DNA from: Leptobrachium leishanense | Lineage: Eukaryota > Chordata > Amphibia > Anura > Megophryidae | Direction: 5' to 3' | DNA length: 64,000 nt | NCBI GenBank assembly: GCA_009667805.1 | Contig: CM019069.1 | Span: 97,313,204-97,377,203 of the forward strand | Shown here: in pieces, positions 30,048 through 41,877 of the stretch | Numbering within the stretch: position 1 is the first letter of the stretch | How the letters are laid out: each line of letters starts with the position of its first letter | Made by a program: the position numbers and the translations under genes | Notes under the pieces: generated by a model | The model's database searches: none | Told to the model about the DNA's origin: nothing | Seen by the model: only the letters and a program-made list of their open reading frames with translations

Positions 30048-31509
30048 GTGTATATTTTTCATGCTGACAAAGCACGTAGCCTATCGGAGCAGAATCCAAC
30101 TTACCTCTACAATTCTATGATTTCCAAGAAGAAATCTTAGGACAACTTAGCCAATTTACAAAGCAGATACAAGCGCACACACATGGCATGGTTAGACAGG
30201 GTTTCTGTTTGCTGATTACCAAACTGTAACTGGTCAATTTCGACTGTATAATAATAGATTTGCACTAACTTTACTTTGGCTCGATCTATAGTAACTGTAT
30301 CTCTAAATATTCTGGGGCCTTTTCCAATGTTGGCAATAAGAGAACTTTAGAGACCTTATACTCTTTAGTAAGTAACGTCTCGAGATGTTATTGTATCGCT
30401 TTACCGCTCTTGGCACAAGCTGTGCTTGCACCTCGTGTATAGCGCTTCCCTATTCTAAATTGACCTTTCCCAGATCTTGTATAGGAATTGTTAATTTGCA
30501 CCCCAGAAGAGAAGTGCAAGCTACTTCATGGTAGCTCGTTCGTCTATCCTGGAGACAGCATTTCGCACACAAATACCGACCTCAAAAAGCTTGTGTTACG
30601 TGATTTTGCTTTTACAAATTAACCCCTAAAAGAAAAGAAAACAAAACATACTCTCCTCTCGACCTGCAGCGACACAATCCTCTGCTTCCTTTCGCTGGGA
30701 GCAGAGTGAGATTGGGAAATTAATAGTTCCCATTCTCCTTCTGTGATCCATCCACAGCTCCTGTTTAATCCCTCAGGTGCAAGCTTGTGCAGAGCTTTCA
30801 GCCGGGTTGAGCTTGACTCCATGGAGTCCTATGGGATCCAGGAGCAGATACCTGCCGCGCTGTGCCGTTGCAAGTGTCAGGCCGGCCTTGCGTTTCCTTC
30901 CAGGACCAGGTACTAATAAAGCCCCAACTGGGAATAGGCGGGATAAAATGGCGACAGTAAGTACAATCTGCTGGCACCGATTTTTATTTCTCTTACCATC
31001 TCCTTTTTGCACAAATATAGTAGGGCTTCAATGTTTAAATGAGAAATAGACACTGGCAGTAGATGGATTCAGTTTATGATTGTCAACATGCATCTGCAAA
31101 ATTGCTATAAATGGGGATTTTAGGGAATCAAGTTCTTTGCTGGGTGTTAATCACAGACTAGTGTTGTGTACAAATAAATAATTAAATGTACCATTAAATG
31201 ATTATAATTATATTACGGAATCCCTGACATCACGCTTGCCACACAGTAAATGTGACATTGGCTTAAGTGGATACAAACGGCACTCCTACGGCTCATTAAT
31301 CAAATCTGTATGTGAATGTTGAGCTGTTAAATGTCTCCTAGCAGCAAGTAATACTGAAAATATTATACATCCCTGGAGGAATATTTATCAATATTTAGAA
31401 ATAAATCCTTAAGACAACTTTTTTAATAATGGGAAACATTAAACATAGTTGGACACTGCATCGCTTGTTAATCAAAGCACAAACATATAAAGATAAATTC
31501 TGCACGTGA
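30048..31509. other. No confirmed gene; possible first exon near 30948
   Basis: The least repeat-like stretch of the window. The part from 30640 to 30990 is richer in GC. ATG at 30948-30950 in the context AAAATGGCGACA is followed at once by GTAAGTAC, a strong splice donor, which could make a three-codon coding exon. Nothing downstream confirms it. Confidence 0.25.
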
Positions 31510-31603
31510 AAACATAGAAACATAGAATCATAGAAAAATTTCGGCAGATAAGAACCTTTCGGCCCATCTAGTCTGCCCAATTACATGGATACTTTACCTG
31601 GAT

Positions 31604-33994
31604 TTATCTTTTGTTTAGGATAGCCTTATGCCTATCCCATGCTTGCTTAAATTCAATTACTGTTTTGGCCTCTACCACTTCTACTGGAAGACTGTTCCAT
31701 GTATCCACCACCCGCTCAGTAAAATAATGCTTCCTGATGTTACTTTTAAACCTTTGCCCCTCTAATCTAAGACTATGTCCTCTTGTTTTGCTATTTTGTT
31801 TCCTTTTAAATATACTCCCTTCCTCTACCTTGTGGATTCCCTTTACGTATTTAAATGTTTCTATCATATCTCCTCTGTCTCGTCTTTTTTCCAAGCTGTA
31901 CATGTTAAGATCATTAAGCCTTTCTTGGTAACTTTTCTCCTTCAAGCCGTACACCATTTTAGTAGCCCTTCTCTGAACTCTCTCTAAGATGTCTATATCC
32001 TTCTGGAGATACGGTCTCCAGTACTGCACACAGTACTCCAAGTGAGGTCTCACCAGTGCTCTGTACAGTGGCATGAGCACTTCCCTTTTCCTACTGCTAA
32101 TACCTCTCCCTACACAACCAAGCATTCTGCTAGCATTTCCTGCTGCTCTATTACATTGACTACTTACCCTTAGATCCTCTGAAATAATGACCCCTAAATC
32201 CCTTTCCTCAGATGTTGAGGTTAGGACTGTATCAAATATTCTATATTCAGCCCTTGGGTTTTTACGTCCCAGGTGCATTATCTTGCACTTATCCACATTA
32301 AAACTCAATTGCCACAACTCCGACCATTTTTTTAGTTTACCTAAATCATTTGTCATTGATCTCCCTGAGGTAAACCCATGTTGTTTCTGATCCTGTAATC
32401 TATGTGTTTTTAGATGTTCAACAATCCTTTCCTTTAACATGGTTTCCATTAATTTCCGCACTACTGACGTAAGACTAACTGGCCTATAGTTCCCCGATTC
32501 CTCCCTACTACCCTTCTTGTAAATGGGCACAACATTTGCTAATTTCCAGTCTTCTGGGACGACTCCCGTTAACAAGGATTGGTTAAATAAATCTGTTAAT
32601 GGTTTTGCTATTACATCACTGAGCTCTTTTAATAATTTAGGGTGGATCCCATCAGGCCCCATTGACTTATTTGTCTTTACTTTAGACAGCTGCTGTAGAA
32701 CCTCCTCCTCTGTAAACTGATATGTAAATGTCTCTTTAGTGTTCTCTCCTAACTGAGGTCCCTTTCCTTCCTTTTCTTCTGCAAAGACTGAACAAAAATA
32801 TTCATTGAGGCAGTCAGCGAGACTTTTATCCTCTTCTACATACCTTCCTTCCTTTGTTTTTAATCTAACTAATCCTTGTTTTACTTTTCTTTTCTCGTTT
32901 ATGTATCTAAAAAATGTTTTGTCCCCCTTTTTTACTGACTGAGCTATTTTCTCTTCTGCGTGTGCTTTGGAAGCTCTTATAAATTGCTTTGCCTCTTTCT
33001 GCCTAATTTTATAGGTTTGCCTATCTTCTTCACTCTGAGTTTTTTTATAATTATTGAATGCTATCTTTTTGTTCTTCACTATTTTGGCCACTTCTGCAGA
33101 GTACCACAGTGGTTTCTTCCCTTTTTTGTTTTTGCTAACAAGCTGAATGCAATTTCCTGTGGCCTTCAATAATGCTTCCTTTAAATAATCCCATTTCTCC
33201 TGGACTCCCTTTAAACTCCTCCAGTCTGATAATGACTCCTTCACACAAAATCCCATTTTAGAAAAATCTGTTTTTTTAAAGTCTAAAACTTTCGTTCTTG
33301 TGTGGTGCGGCTCCATCCCTGTTGTTATATTAAACCATACTGACTGGTGATCACTAGATCCCAAATTTTCACCTACAACAACGTCCGATACCAAACCTCC
33401 ATTTGTGAGTATTAAATCCAATATGGCCTCTTTACGGGTCGGTTCCTCGACTACTTGTGTTAGAGATAATCCCAGTAGGGAGTTTAGAATATTTGTACTC
33501 CTGGTGCACCCAACTGTTTTGGTTTTCCAGTTCACATCAGGAAGATTAAAGTCCCCCATGATAATAACCTCCCCCTTCATTGCCATTTTGGCTATTTCCT
33601 CAACCATCAGATTATCTAGTTCTTCTGCTTGTCCAGGGGGTCTATAGATCACACCTACACGAGCTACTGTATGATTGCCAAATGTTAGCGTAACCCAAAC
33701 TGACTCTATGTTCACCTCGCTCACTTTTATTTGGTTCGTTTTTATGTTGTTTTTCACATACAGGGCCACTCCTCCTCCTTTCCTACCTTCTCTGTCTTTT
33801 CTATATAAAGAGTACCCCGGTATTGTTATGTCCCAGTTATTTTTCTCACTGAACCATGTCTCAGTAACCGCCACTAAATCTACTTTTTCAGCTACCATCA
33901 TTGCCTCTAGTTCATTGATTTTATTGACTAAACTGCGAGCATTTGTAGACACGACTCTGAGCTTGTCATTTTTTACCTCGCATGTTGCTTGCAC
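31604..33994 (-). CDS. CR1 ORF2 protein: endonuclease plus RT with its catalytic core deleted
   Basis: ORF2 normally nicks DNA and copies the LINE RNA. The APE-type endonuclease is whole: VVSTNARS, AVTETWFSEK, VGVIYRPPG, IIMGDFNLPDVNW and GSSDHQSVWF. The RT begins with SMGPDGIHPKLL, VPEDWKLANVVPIYK and NYRPVSLTSVVRKLMETML, then QHGFTSGRS is followed at once by MTNDLGKLKKWSEL. Motif A (the LDF-KAFD type), motif B (SGVPQGS) and motif C (FADD) are absent, although the related copy at 15928-16922 has the last. The frame stays open across the joint at about 32356 and through the C-terminal part (YCVQYWRPYLQKDI, YFTERVVDTWNSLP). The frame extends a few codons upstream without an ATG, so the true start is unsure. 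It cannot be an active polymerase. Confidence 0.92.
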   Translation of the reverse strand: MQATCEVKNDKLRVVSTNARSLVNKINELEAMMVAEKVDLVAVTETWFSEKNNWDITIPGYSLYRKDREGRKGGGVALYVKNNIKTNQIKVSEVNIESVWVTLTFGNHTVARVGVIYRPPGQAEELDNLMVEEIAKMAMKGEVIIMGDFNLPDVNWKTKTVGCTRSTNILNSLLGLSLTQVVEEPTRKEAILDLILTNGGLVSDVVVGENLGSSDHQSVWFNITTGMEPHHTRTKVLDFKKTDFSKMGFCVKESLSDWRSLKGVQEKWDYLKEALLKATGNCIQLVSKNKKGKKPLWYSAEVAKIVKNKKIAFNNYKKTQSEEDRQTYKIRQKEAKQFIRASKAHAEEKIAQSVKKGDKTFFRYINEKRKVKQGLVRLKTKEGRYVEEDKSLADCLNEYFCSVFAEEKEGKGPQLGENTKETFTYQFTEEEVLQQLSKVKTNKSMGPDGIHPKLLKELSDVIAKPLTDLFNQSLLTGVVPEDWKLANVVPIYKKGSREESGNYRPVSLTSVVRKLMETMLKERIVEHLKTHRLQDQKQHGFTSGRSMTNDLGKLKKWSELWQLSFNVDKCKIMHLGRKNPRAEYRIFDTVLTSTSEERDLGVIISEDLRVSSQCNRAAGNASRMLGCVGRGISSRKREVLMPLYRALVRPHLEYCVQYWRPYLQKDIDILERVQRRATKMVYGLKEKSYQERLNDLNMYSLEKRRDRGDMIETFKYVKGIHKVEEGSIFKRKQNSKTRGHSLRLEGQRFKSNIRKHYFTERVVDTWNSLPVEVVEAKTVIEFKQAWDRHKAILNKR

Positions 33995-34056
33995 CCTCCG
34001 ATTTAGTTTTGGGGGACAATCAGGCAGATTGTTTTTTACCCTTTTGTCCCCCCCTC

Positions 34057-34977
34057 CTAGTTTAAATATTTCTTTGCGAAACCTTTGAACTTCTCACTGA
34101 GAACATATGTTCCCCTATGAGTAAGATGCAAACCATCTTTTTTATACAGTTCCTTTCTGCTCCAATTAGAGCTATCATGGGACACAAAGCCAAATCCTTG
34201 CTCCCGACACCATTCCCGAAGCCACAAATTGAATTCCCTATTGCGCATCTGCCTATCTTGAATGTTATGCACAGGCAAAACTTCAGAGAATGACACAGTG
34301 GACGCAATCTGCTGTATTTCACCTCCAAGAACACAAAAATCTTCCTTAATCTCAGAAACCTCATTGCTAGCCAAGTCATTTGTCCCTAGATGGACTAGAA
34401 CGTCCACTTCCCCTTGTTGCTTTGCTTGTTTGACAATATTGAGAATACGTCTCTTGTCTCTATGAGCAGTAGCCCCAGGAAGACATCTCACCAAACCACT
34501 ACTCTCCAGTTCAACACCTCTTATGATAGAATTACCCAGCAACAATTGCCTTTTATCAAGTCCCACCTTTTCATTTTTGTCCTTGGTTGCAGTGCTGCAT
34601 ACCTTAGGCATAGTGGATGGTGGTTCCTCAACTATGGTGTCTGAGCCTACATCCATCTTACCACTACACTCTGAAAGTGCCTCAAAAGAATTAAGAAGAG
34701 CCACAGATTGTGGGACATGCCTTCTATCCACAACTCTAAGTCTACCAGATCCTACAGTAGTCCATCTGCCGCTCCTAGGAGGCCTCTGTGGCAGTGGCTT
34801 AGTAACAGTCATAGCCTGAGTTTCTCTAACAGATAATTTACAAATCTCAGACTTCAAACAGGCAATTTCCTGCTGCAATAAAGAGAGCTGCCTACATATC
34901 AGGCACACTCCAAACCTCCAAAAATTGGATCTAAAAACAAATGCATGACAGCTATTACACTGGACCAAGCCTGCCAT
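34057..34977 (-). CDS. CR1 ORF1 protein with SGNH esterase domain
   Basis: ATG 34977 opens MAGLVQCNSC. Residues 1-30 have a CxxC...CxxC pattern (QCNSC, CLIC), followed by a leucine-rich helix (LSLLQQEIACLKSEICKLS) likely to form a coiled coil. A basic and low-complexity linker follows. The SGNH/GDSL-type hydrolase fold covers about residues 135-300: LLLGNSIIRGVE (block I, with Asn in place of Asp before Ser), HLGTNDLAS (block III, with GxND) and DGLHLTHRG (block V, with Asp-x-x-His). Such esterase ORF1 proteins are known from CR1/L2 LINEs and bind RNA and lipid-like substrates; the in vivo role is unclear. The 306-codon frame is intact to its stop at 34057. Confidence 0.9.
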   Translation of the reverse strand: MAGLVQCNSCHAFVFRSNFWRFGVCLICRQLSLLQQEIACLKSEICKLSVRETQAMTVTKPLPQRPPRSGRWTTVGSGRLRVVDRRHVPQSVALLNSFEALSECSGKMDVGSDTIVEEPPSTMPKVCSTATKDKNEKVGLDKRQLLLGNSIIRGVELESSGLVRCLPGATAHRDKRRILNIVKQAKQQGEVDVLVHLGTNDLASNEVSEIKEDFCVLGGEIQQIASTVSFSEVLPVHNIQDRQMRNREFNLWLREWCREQGFGFVSHDSSNWSRKELYKKDGLHLTHRGTYVLSEKFKGFAKKYLN

Positions 34978-35648
34978 TATAAAAGAATGGATTTAAAAAC
35001 CAGCAAATCTTACCTTTTCGTAGGTTTTCTACCTCCTGTCTAACCTCAGACTACCTCCAGAGTATCTCCAGAAGATCTCTTGTAAGTGCTCACTTTGAAG
35101 ACTTCACTTAGAAGGCTTCCCAAGCTCAATTAGACCAAGCTAATATCCCCAACCTTTATATATTCACCTAAGTACACCTCCCCCAGCAAGGAGTGGACAA
35201 GCTAAACCTGAAGCAAATACCACCCAATACATGACATGATCACTGCTTTGGCCCCCACCAGGCAAAATACATTTTGAATATTAATGAACCTTTAAAGTCT
35301 AATGTATTGCCCTTTGCAATTTCTAAGAGCAGTGCAAAACATTTAAGAATGGTTAAAATCCACGCCAACCTAAGCAATTTCCATATAAACACATATTGCA
35401 TCTCTTATAAGGATGCCTTTACCTCTTGCAGCGCTGAAGAAAAAAAGACAGTAGGAAACTAGATTGCTAAGCAGAGTGACAGTGTGGTTATTAACATCAG
35501 CAGATGGGGGCGGAGCTTGCATGGCCATGAGATAAGACGTGCCCTGTGATCTCTCCCGCTACTCCCGCTCATTGAAGCCGAATACCGGACAAATATCCCC
35601 AGCATTTCCTGCTCAGCCAGCACAGGAGTGCCCCTACACCCCCTGAGA

Positions 35649-36590
35649 ATGGGGAACAACAAAAAAAAAGGAATCCGAGGTCCCAGTGGTGCCGATTTTC
35701 GCGCCCCGCCGCATGGAGATGCAGGCCCAAGATGGCGCCGGCGGGGACCCGCCGGAGGAGGTAGGAGATGCTCCCCAGGCAGGGGCCCTAGCCACCAGGG
35801 ATGATATCGCGGCGATAGGGGCAAAAATCTCAGCCTCCCAATCTTTTCTGGCAGCAGAAATGGACCGTAATTTTCGGGCCTTAACGGCTGATCTGCAAAC
35901 TATAGGGGGACGCACCGCGGACCTGGAGGACCGCACTGACACTATAGCATCCCACAATAATCTGCTAGTGGACACCATCTACACTATGGCGGCGAGTATC
36001 GGCCGTCTGGAGGCCCAGGTGGAAGACCTCGCAAACCGCAGCCGACGCCACAACGTACGCCTCCGGGGGCTCCCGGACTCGGTACCCCACGACCAACTGA
36101 CGGCGACCGTGGAGGGCATATTTAAAAAACTGTTGCCGGATATATCCCCATCCCGCCTACTCATGGACCGGGCTCATAGGGCTTTCGGGCCGTGACCCCC
36201 CCCGGGGGAAAATTTCGGGACGTAATTATCAGGTTCCATTATTATCATACCAAGGAGGCACTTCTGAAGGAAAGTAGATCAGTTCATCTGTCATATGAGG
36301 ATCACCCACTTTCTCTTTTGCCTGATGTGGCCCCCTCTACCCTGGCCAAGCGACGAGAATGGCGCCCTGTAACAGAGGTTCTGAGAGCTGGAAAGATCAA
36401 ATATACTTGGGGCTTCCCGTTACGCCTTGTAGTATACAAAGAGGGCCAAGCCTTCACCTGCTCCAGGTTACAAGATGCCCCCAAGCTGCTAAACTCTCTT
36501 CAACTGCCGGTACCTGAGGATCTCCCAGCCCCCCCGGGCCAGTATATGCTGGAAAAATTACCGCTAGAATGGAAGAAGGCCCCAGGATGA
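35649..36590 (+). pseudogene. L1 ORF1 protein, two frameshifts
   Basis: ATG 35649 opens MGNNKKK, but a run of nine A (35661-35669) seems one base too long, and the frame matching the family continues from about 35686 (VPIFAPRRMEMQAQDGAGG). The coiled coil covers ATRDDIAAIGAKISASQSF to ASIGRLEAQVEDLANRSRR. The RRM follows (HNVRLRGLPDSVPHDQLTAT). A second one-base shift near 36191 lies beside a run of C. The rest continues as GGKFRDVIIRFHYYHTKEAL and the C-terminal domain ILRAG-type motif (EVLRAGKIKYTWGFPLRLVV), to TGA 36590. Both lesions sit at homopolymers, so sequencing error cannot be ruled out. Confidence 0.85.
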
Positions 36591-37163
36591 GAAGGCCGGG
36601 CAGGCTCATTCACACCTCCGTCATCTCCCTGACCTCCCCAATGCTGGCTGCCATCGGCTGAGGCCTCGGCTTCGCCGACCGATGGGGAGGATGTGTAATG
36701 TATTGCATTCTTAATTATGTTTTCAACTGGTTCATTCGGTTCGTATAGGTTTGGCAACCGTCTCATATGTTCGGTTTTTGGGTGCCACCCGGTATGTTTA
36801 GTAAGGATCCCTGATAGACATGTTTTTGTACTGGGACACGGCCCGATTAGGTCCTACGGACAAACTCGTGTCCACTGAGAATCCGGTTGCCATAATTTGT
36901 TATAACCCTTTTTTCTAGGCGGGAGGGGGGGATTGAGAAGCTCGAACGCCATTGTTGGTAACCATGTGCCTTCTACGTGTCTCCCATCTCGACTCTCCGG
37001 CTTGTCCTTCGTGTCGAGGTTTTTCTTTTTTCTCTCTCCCTTTTCCTTTTCTTCCTTTCTTTTCTCTTTCACCCCTCGCTGTTCTATCCTCTCTTCTTCT
37101 TCCCTGGGGGTGTGGAGTGGGGGGGCCCGCTGGTCCGTGTATCCACCATTCCACAGTTAAACC

Positions 37164-40100
37164 ATGGCATCATTGAAGTGCCTCTCCTTAAATGTTAAGG
37201 GCCTTAACTCCCCACGCAAGAGGCGCCTCCTCTTCCGTGAATTACGCAAACAAAAGATTGATATAGCCTTTATACAGGAGACGCGAATCCCCCGTAAGGC
37301 CACCTTCAGACTGGCTGATGCACGCTACCAGCGGGTCTTCTCTTCTACTGCTTTGCCTAAACGTAATGGGGTCTCTGTCATCCTGCATGCCCCTTCCAGG
37401 TCGAATCGGTGGAGGGGGATGATGCCGGTAGATATGTAGTAGTACAGGGACACTTTGGTACCCACTCTTATGCGCTTGCTTCAGTATATGCACCTAATTC
37501 CCCGGACAAGGAATTCTGGCCCGCGCTCACGGAATTCCTGGGGTCTCGCACCCCAGGTGACTTAATTATTGGGGGTGATTTTAACGCCACACTTTGCGCT
37601 GCAGTTGACAGATCGGGAACAGGGGTCCCCACGCCACAGGACCAGGCCTTCTCTTCTTTTGCGCAAGACATGGGTTTGGTGGATGTCTGGCGGGTGCAAC
37701 ATCCAGGAGAGAGGGACTATACATTCCTGTCACACCCTCATAAAACTTATTCGCGTATTGACTACTTCCTCGCCTCGCCCAACTGCATGAAGGTCATTGA
37801 TGCCTCTTCCATAGGATCTATCACATGGTCGGACCACGCAGACATACACTTAGGTCTGACAGGTTTGGGGGGCTCGGTTAACAGGAGATGGCGACTAGAC
37901 CCGATCTTACTGACGCGCCAAGACATTACAGACGGGATAGCCACGGAACTGACAGACTTTTTTGACTTAAACTCTGGAGAGGAGGTCTCTCCCCCATGGT
38001 TTGGGCGGCCCACAAAGCCGTCATCAGAGGCGCCTTTATTAAATATGGGTCACAATATAAGAAACGCAGAAATACCCAGATCCTTGGCCTACAGGCAGAC
38101 CTGACTGACAGGGAGAATGCCCACAAGACTTGCCCCTCGGAAGCTTCTTTCTTGGCGCTTCAAAATGTACGACAGGCTTTAAACCAACTACTGGTAGACG
38201 ACGTGGGGCGCTCCATGATATGGACTAGACGTTTTTATTTTGAAAGGGGCAACAAAATGGACACTCCCCTGGCCCGTAAGTTATGGCCACGACCCTACTC
38301 TGCCCCAATCTGTAAGCTAAGGAGCAGGGAGGGAGCGCTGGTGACTTCCCCCTCCGCGATTAGTGATCTACTGACCTCCTACTACAGGGACTTATACAAC
38401 CATTCCCCTTCCCATACCACTGACAATCAACCCCTATGTAACGACATTAAAGATTTTTTGTCTTCCCTTAGTTTACCCACGGTGGAGGGGAAGCAAGCGG
38501 AGACCCTAGTAGCACCCTTCTCGGCAGAAGAATTGTCGGAGGTGATAAAAGGAATGAAACCACATAAGGCCCCAGGGCCAGACGGATTTACAATGGCATA
38601 TTATAAGAAATTTTCGGCCATTCTGACTCCCCGCTTGCTCCCCCTCTTTAACGCCCTCCTGACTGACGGACACTTCACCCCGGAATCACTATCCGCATCT
38701 ATAGTGCTGATCCCAAAGCCGGACAGGGACCCTCTACTCCCCGAAAACTATCGCCCTATCTCCCTGCTAAACACTGATGTGAAAATTTTTGCCAAACTTT
38801 TATCTAACAGACTAGACCTCTTTTTACCACGCTTGATTCATCCAGATCAAGTCGGCTTTATACCGGGCAGACAGGCCTTTGACAATACGCGACGAGCAAT
38901 CGACCTCTTATGGCATGCATCCTCTTCCCATACGCCCTCACTTTTCCTGTCCCTTGACGCGGAGAAGGCTTTTGATAGGGTGGAGTGGCCCTATCTATTT
39001 TTGGTTTTAGAACACTTTGGTTTCCCGGAAAAATTCATAGCAGCGGTCCGTTCCTTGTATGCCTCCCCGACAGCTAGCATAGTCTTACCACACGCCCCTC
39101 CCACCCCCTTTCAGATCTGTAACGGCACTCGCCAGGGCTGCCCTCTGTCGCCAGCGCTCTTTGCTCTGATCCTGGAACCCCTCCTGCAGGCGATCCGACA
39201 GTCGGACGGGGTTCGGGGACTAAGGGTGGGTGACCAGGCTTACACTGTCTCTGCTTACGCTGATGACGTCCTTTTGTCTCTCACAGACCCTACCGGGTCC
39301 CTGGAGTCGGTGTCCTCCTTGCTGGCGCGTTTCTCGCACCTCTCTGGATATAAAATTAACATGTCCAAATCTGAAGCATTGGCTATCTCTATCACGGAGA
39401 CTGAGAGTGCGCGCCTAGCGGCAGAACATCGTTTCCGTATACAGCGCTCCCGACTCAAATATCTAGGGATTTATCTAACAACCCGGACAGAGACCTTATA
39501 TGGTGCTAATTACACCCCCCTCTTACGCACACTACAACAAGACCTAGATAGATGGTCTAGACACATGATATCGTGGCTAGGGCGCATACATTGTGTTAAA
39601 ATTAATCTACTCCCCAGAATGTTATACCTATTTCAGACCCTACCGATCCCCCTGGTGGGGGAGGACTTGCAACGGATGCAGAGACACATTGATGATTTTG
39701 TTTGGGGTGGGGGCAGGAGACGGATTGGGCGGCAGACTCTCTATCGGCCCAGGGACCGGGGTGGTTTGGGTTTGCCTTGTTTACGATCGTATTATTATGC
39801 CTCCCAGCTTGCACAGATAGTAGCATGGCACTGCCCAACACCCGAACGCAGGTGGGTGGAGTTGGAACACTCTATAGCCCTCCCGCTTAAACTGGACTTC
39901 TGGATATGGCTCTCAAGGCCCCACAGACCACTGCTACGAACCGCCTGCCCGGCCATCACCAACTCTCTGACAATTTGGACTAAGATCGCACTGAAATGTG
40001 ACCTCACCTGCTATCCCTCCCCGCTGACCCCACTATGCCACCACCCGAGAATTCGCTCCAGGACTTCAACCCGCCACTTTTTCGTCTCTCACAGCTAAAG

Positions 40101-40942
40101 GCCTGCACCGCATCTGTCATCTCTTCCCCCGAGGAACCCTGCTCCAATATCAAGACCTGCAAGAGGGTGCCCATCTACCGCCGGCATCTTTCTTCAGATT
40201 TATGCAGTTACGAGACTTTGCACTGAGACCACACATTAAACAGGCGGCACTGACAAAACTGACCTCATTTGAATCTACCTGCCTACGTGGTCGTTACACC
40301 AAAGGCCTAATCTCCTCTCTATACCAACAGATTACTTGTACGCTGGACTGGGCAGAACTCCCCTACATCCGAGCTTGGCATGCAGACCTTCAGGAACAGC
40401 TGGAGGGAGACTCATGGTTGGACATTTGGGAAGCCTCCAGGAAAATATCAGTCTGCACCAACATCCAGGAACAGGCAGTCAAACTACTTATGCGCTGGTA
40501 CACCACGCCAGCCCAACTGGCCAGGATTAAAAAGACACCCACGGGTGATTGCTGGAGACAATGTGGGGCCAAGAGCACGTATTTCCACATGTGGTGGACA
40601 TGCCCTGTTATCCACGAGTACTGGTCCACTATACAAACTTTATTTGAGGAGGTCATGTCCTGCCGGATCCCACTGACACCGGACCTCTTCCTGCTGGCCA
40701 ACCCGCTGGTAGACCTTTCACAGAGGGAACGCAAGTTGCTTATTAAACTCTTGGGAGCAGCACGCAGGGCAGTGGCGGAGGGATGGATAAAAATGGAGGC
40801 CCCGTCAACAGGACGGGTACTCAGCCTTATCAGAGACTCCTTCCTGATGGAAAAACTGACGGCGATTGTACACCACACTATGGACTCTTTCTCTAAAACA
40901 TGGGCCCCATGGCTCTCATATGATCCTACCTGCACTATCTGA
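37164..40942 (+). pseudogene. L1 ORF2 protein (EN, RT, C-terminal Cys motif), several frameshifts
   Basis: ATG 37164 opens MASLKCLSLNVKGLNSPRKR, the start of the APE endonuclease. The domain goes on with FIQETRI, SVYAPN, GGDFNATL, SRIDYFLAS and SDHADI. One-base shifts lie near 37395 and 37990. The RT is whole in one 700-codon frame (37996-40098): KAPGPDGFT, ENYRPISLLN, DQVGFIPGRQ, motif A SLDAEKAFDRVEW, motif B GTRQGCPLSPALF and motif C VSAYADDVLLSL. Another shift lies near 40085-40200. The last frame (40202-40942) has CWRQCG and FHMWWTCP, the C-terminal cysteine-histidine motif of L1/Tx1 proteins. All catalytic residues I can see are kept. Confidence 0.92.
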
Positions 40943-41358
40943 AAATTTGGGTTATTTTGATATGTACTGCTTACCTCATAACGTGTTTTCTTCCCCCGAC
41001 AGGCCAGCATTCATGGGGAATTTCAGTGGTTGATGTGCTGCCTCTTTCTTCGGTATCTGTGACCGGCTGCCCACCCCTCTCCGCCCCCCACCTCTCTCTC
41101 CCCTTCTTCTTTCCTTTCCCTCGTCCTTCCTTTTTCTCTTTTCTTTACTTGCTTTCTCTTTATACATAAATACAGGTAGCTAGCCCGCAACGAAATCGGG
41201 ACAGGGGACTTTATTGGGCAGAAATGCTTCGGCTTGATATTTCGTAATGGTTTTACTGTTTTCCCCCTCCCCTTTCTATTTTTCTGTATCCTCAACAACA
41301 TTGATCTATGCTACTGAAAAATAAAGTCTTTAAAAAAATAAATAAACATCAGCAGATG

Positions 41359-41877
41359 TAACATTAATGAAAGCTTTTTTTAAACAATACCATAATTTGA
41401 TTTTGAAATATGGAGGTAAATGATGGGCCTGAATTATCACATTATGCGGAACAAAGCATGAATCATGGCTCAATAGTAACCTTACAACATGGAAATGCAA
41501 CAACGCTGGCACTTAGCGGGTTATATAGTGAATTCCTTCATTTTTCTTCTGTGCGTCACTCTTGTCTTATACAGTGTTTGATTTGTAAATAAAACAAAGA
41601 ATAAATGGAAACACATGCAAACACACATATATTAGAAAGGACTGAGATATGCAGATTAACATGGAAAAAAATTCTACAGTGGAGGATCAGATTGACGTTA
41701 ACATGAGGCTCTTTCTTCTATAACGTGTCTGCTGCTAATAGAGACAAAGCTAAACCGTACAGATGTCGCAATGCACATTATGGCTGGGGAAAGCTGGTCC
41801 AAGAACATCCTTGCACTGCTTTTGTAAACAATTTACATTTGCGAAGCCCCAAAGCTTCTAATTGTGTTTTGTTCCAC
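41359..41877. other. No gene recognised
   Basis: AT-rich sequence after the L1. The target duplication shows that 35492 and 41359 were once adjacent. Confidence 0.5.

Larger units (their letters stand above)
31510..35250 (-). mobile_element. CR1-type LINE, near full length (group C)
   Basis: It reads on the minus strand: 5' UTR (about 35250-34978), ORF1, a 60-base gap, ORF2, a short 3' UTR (31603-31530) and a tail with repeated CATAGAA-type words. ORF1 is open and ORF2 is open, but ORF2 lacks the catalytic part of the RT. The 5' boundary is approximate because no target duplication is expected or seen. Confidence 0.9.
35507..41344 (+). mobile_element. Full-length L1 (Tx1-like) LINE
   Basis: It is bounded by a 14-bp target duplication, AACATCAGCAGATG at 35493-35506 and 41345-41358. 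The order is 5' UTR (35507-35648), ORF1, a 570-base spacer with a C/T-rich tract (37020-37110), ORF2, a 3' UTR with another C/T-rich tract (41090-41165), AATAAAG and a short A-rich tail. At about 5.8 kb with two ORFs it is complete. A few one-base frameshifts show it is recent but no longer active. Confidence 0.95.

Noticed and set aside
36854..37198. Lys/Glu-rich and Leu/Phe-rich open frames in the L1 spacer
   Set aside because: They come from the C/T-rich tract between ORF1 and ORF2 and are not conserved as proteins.
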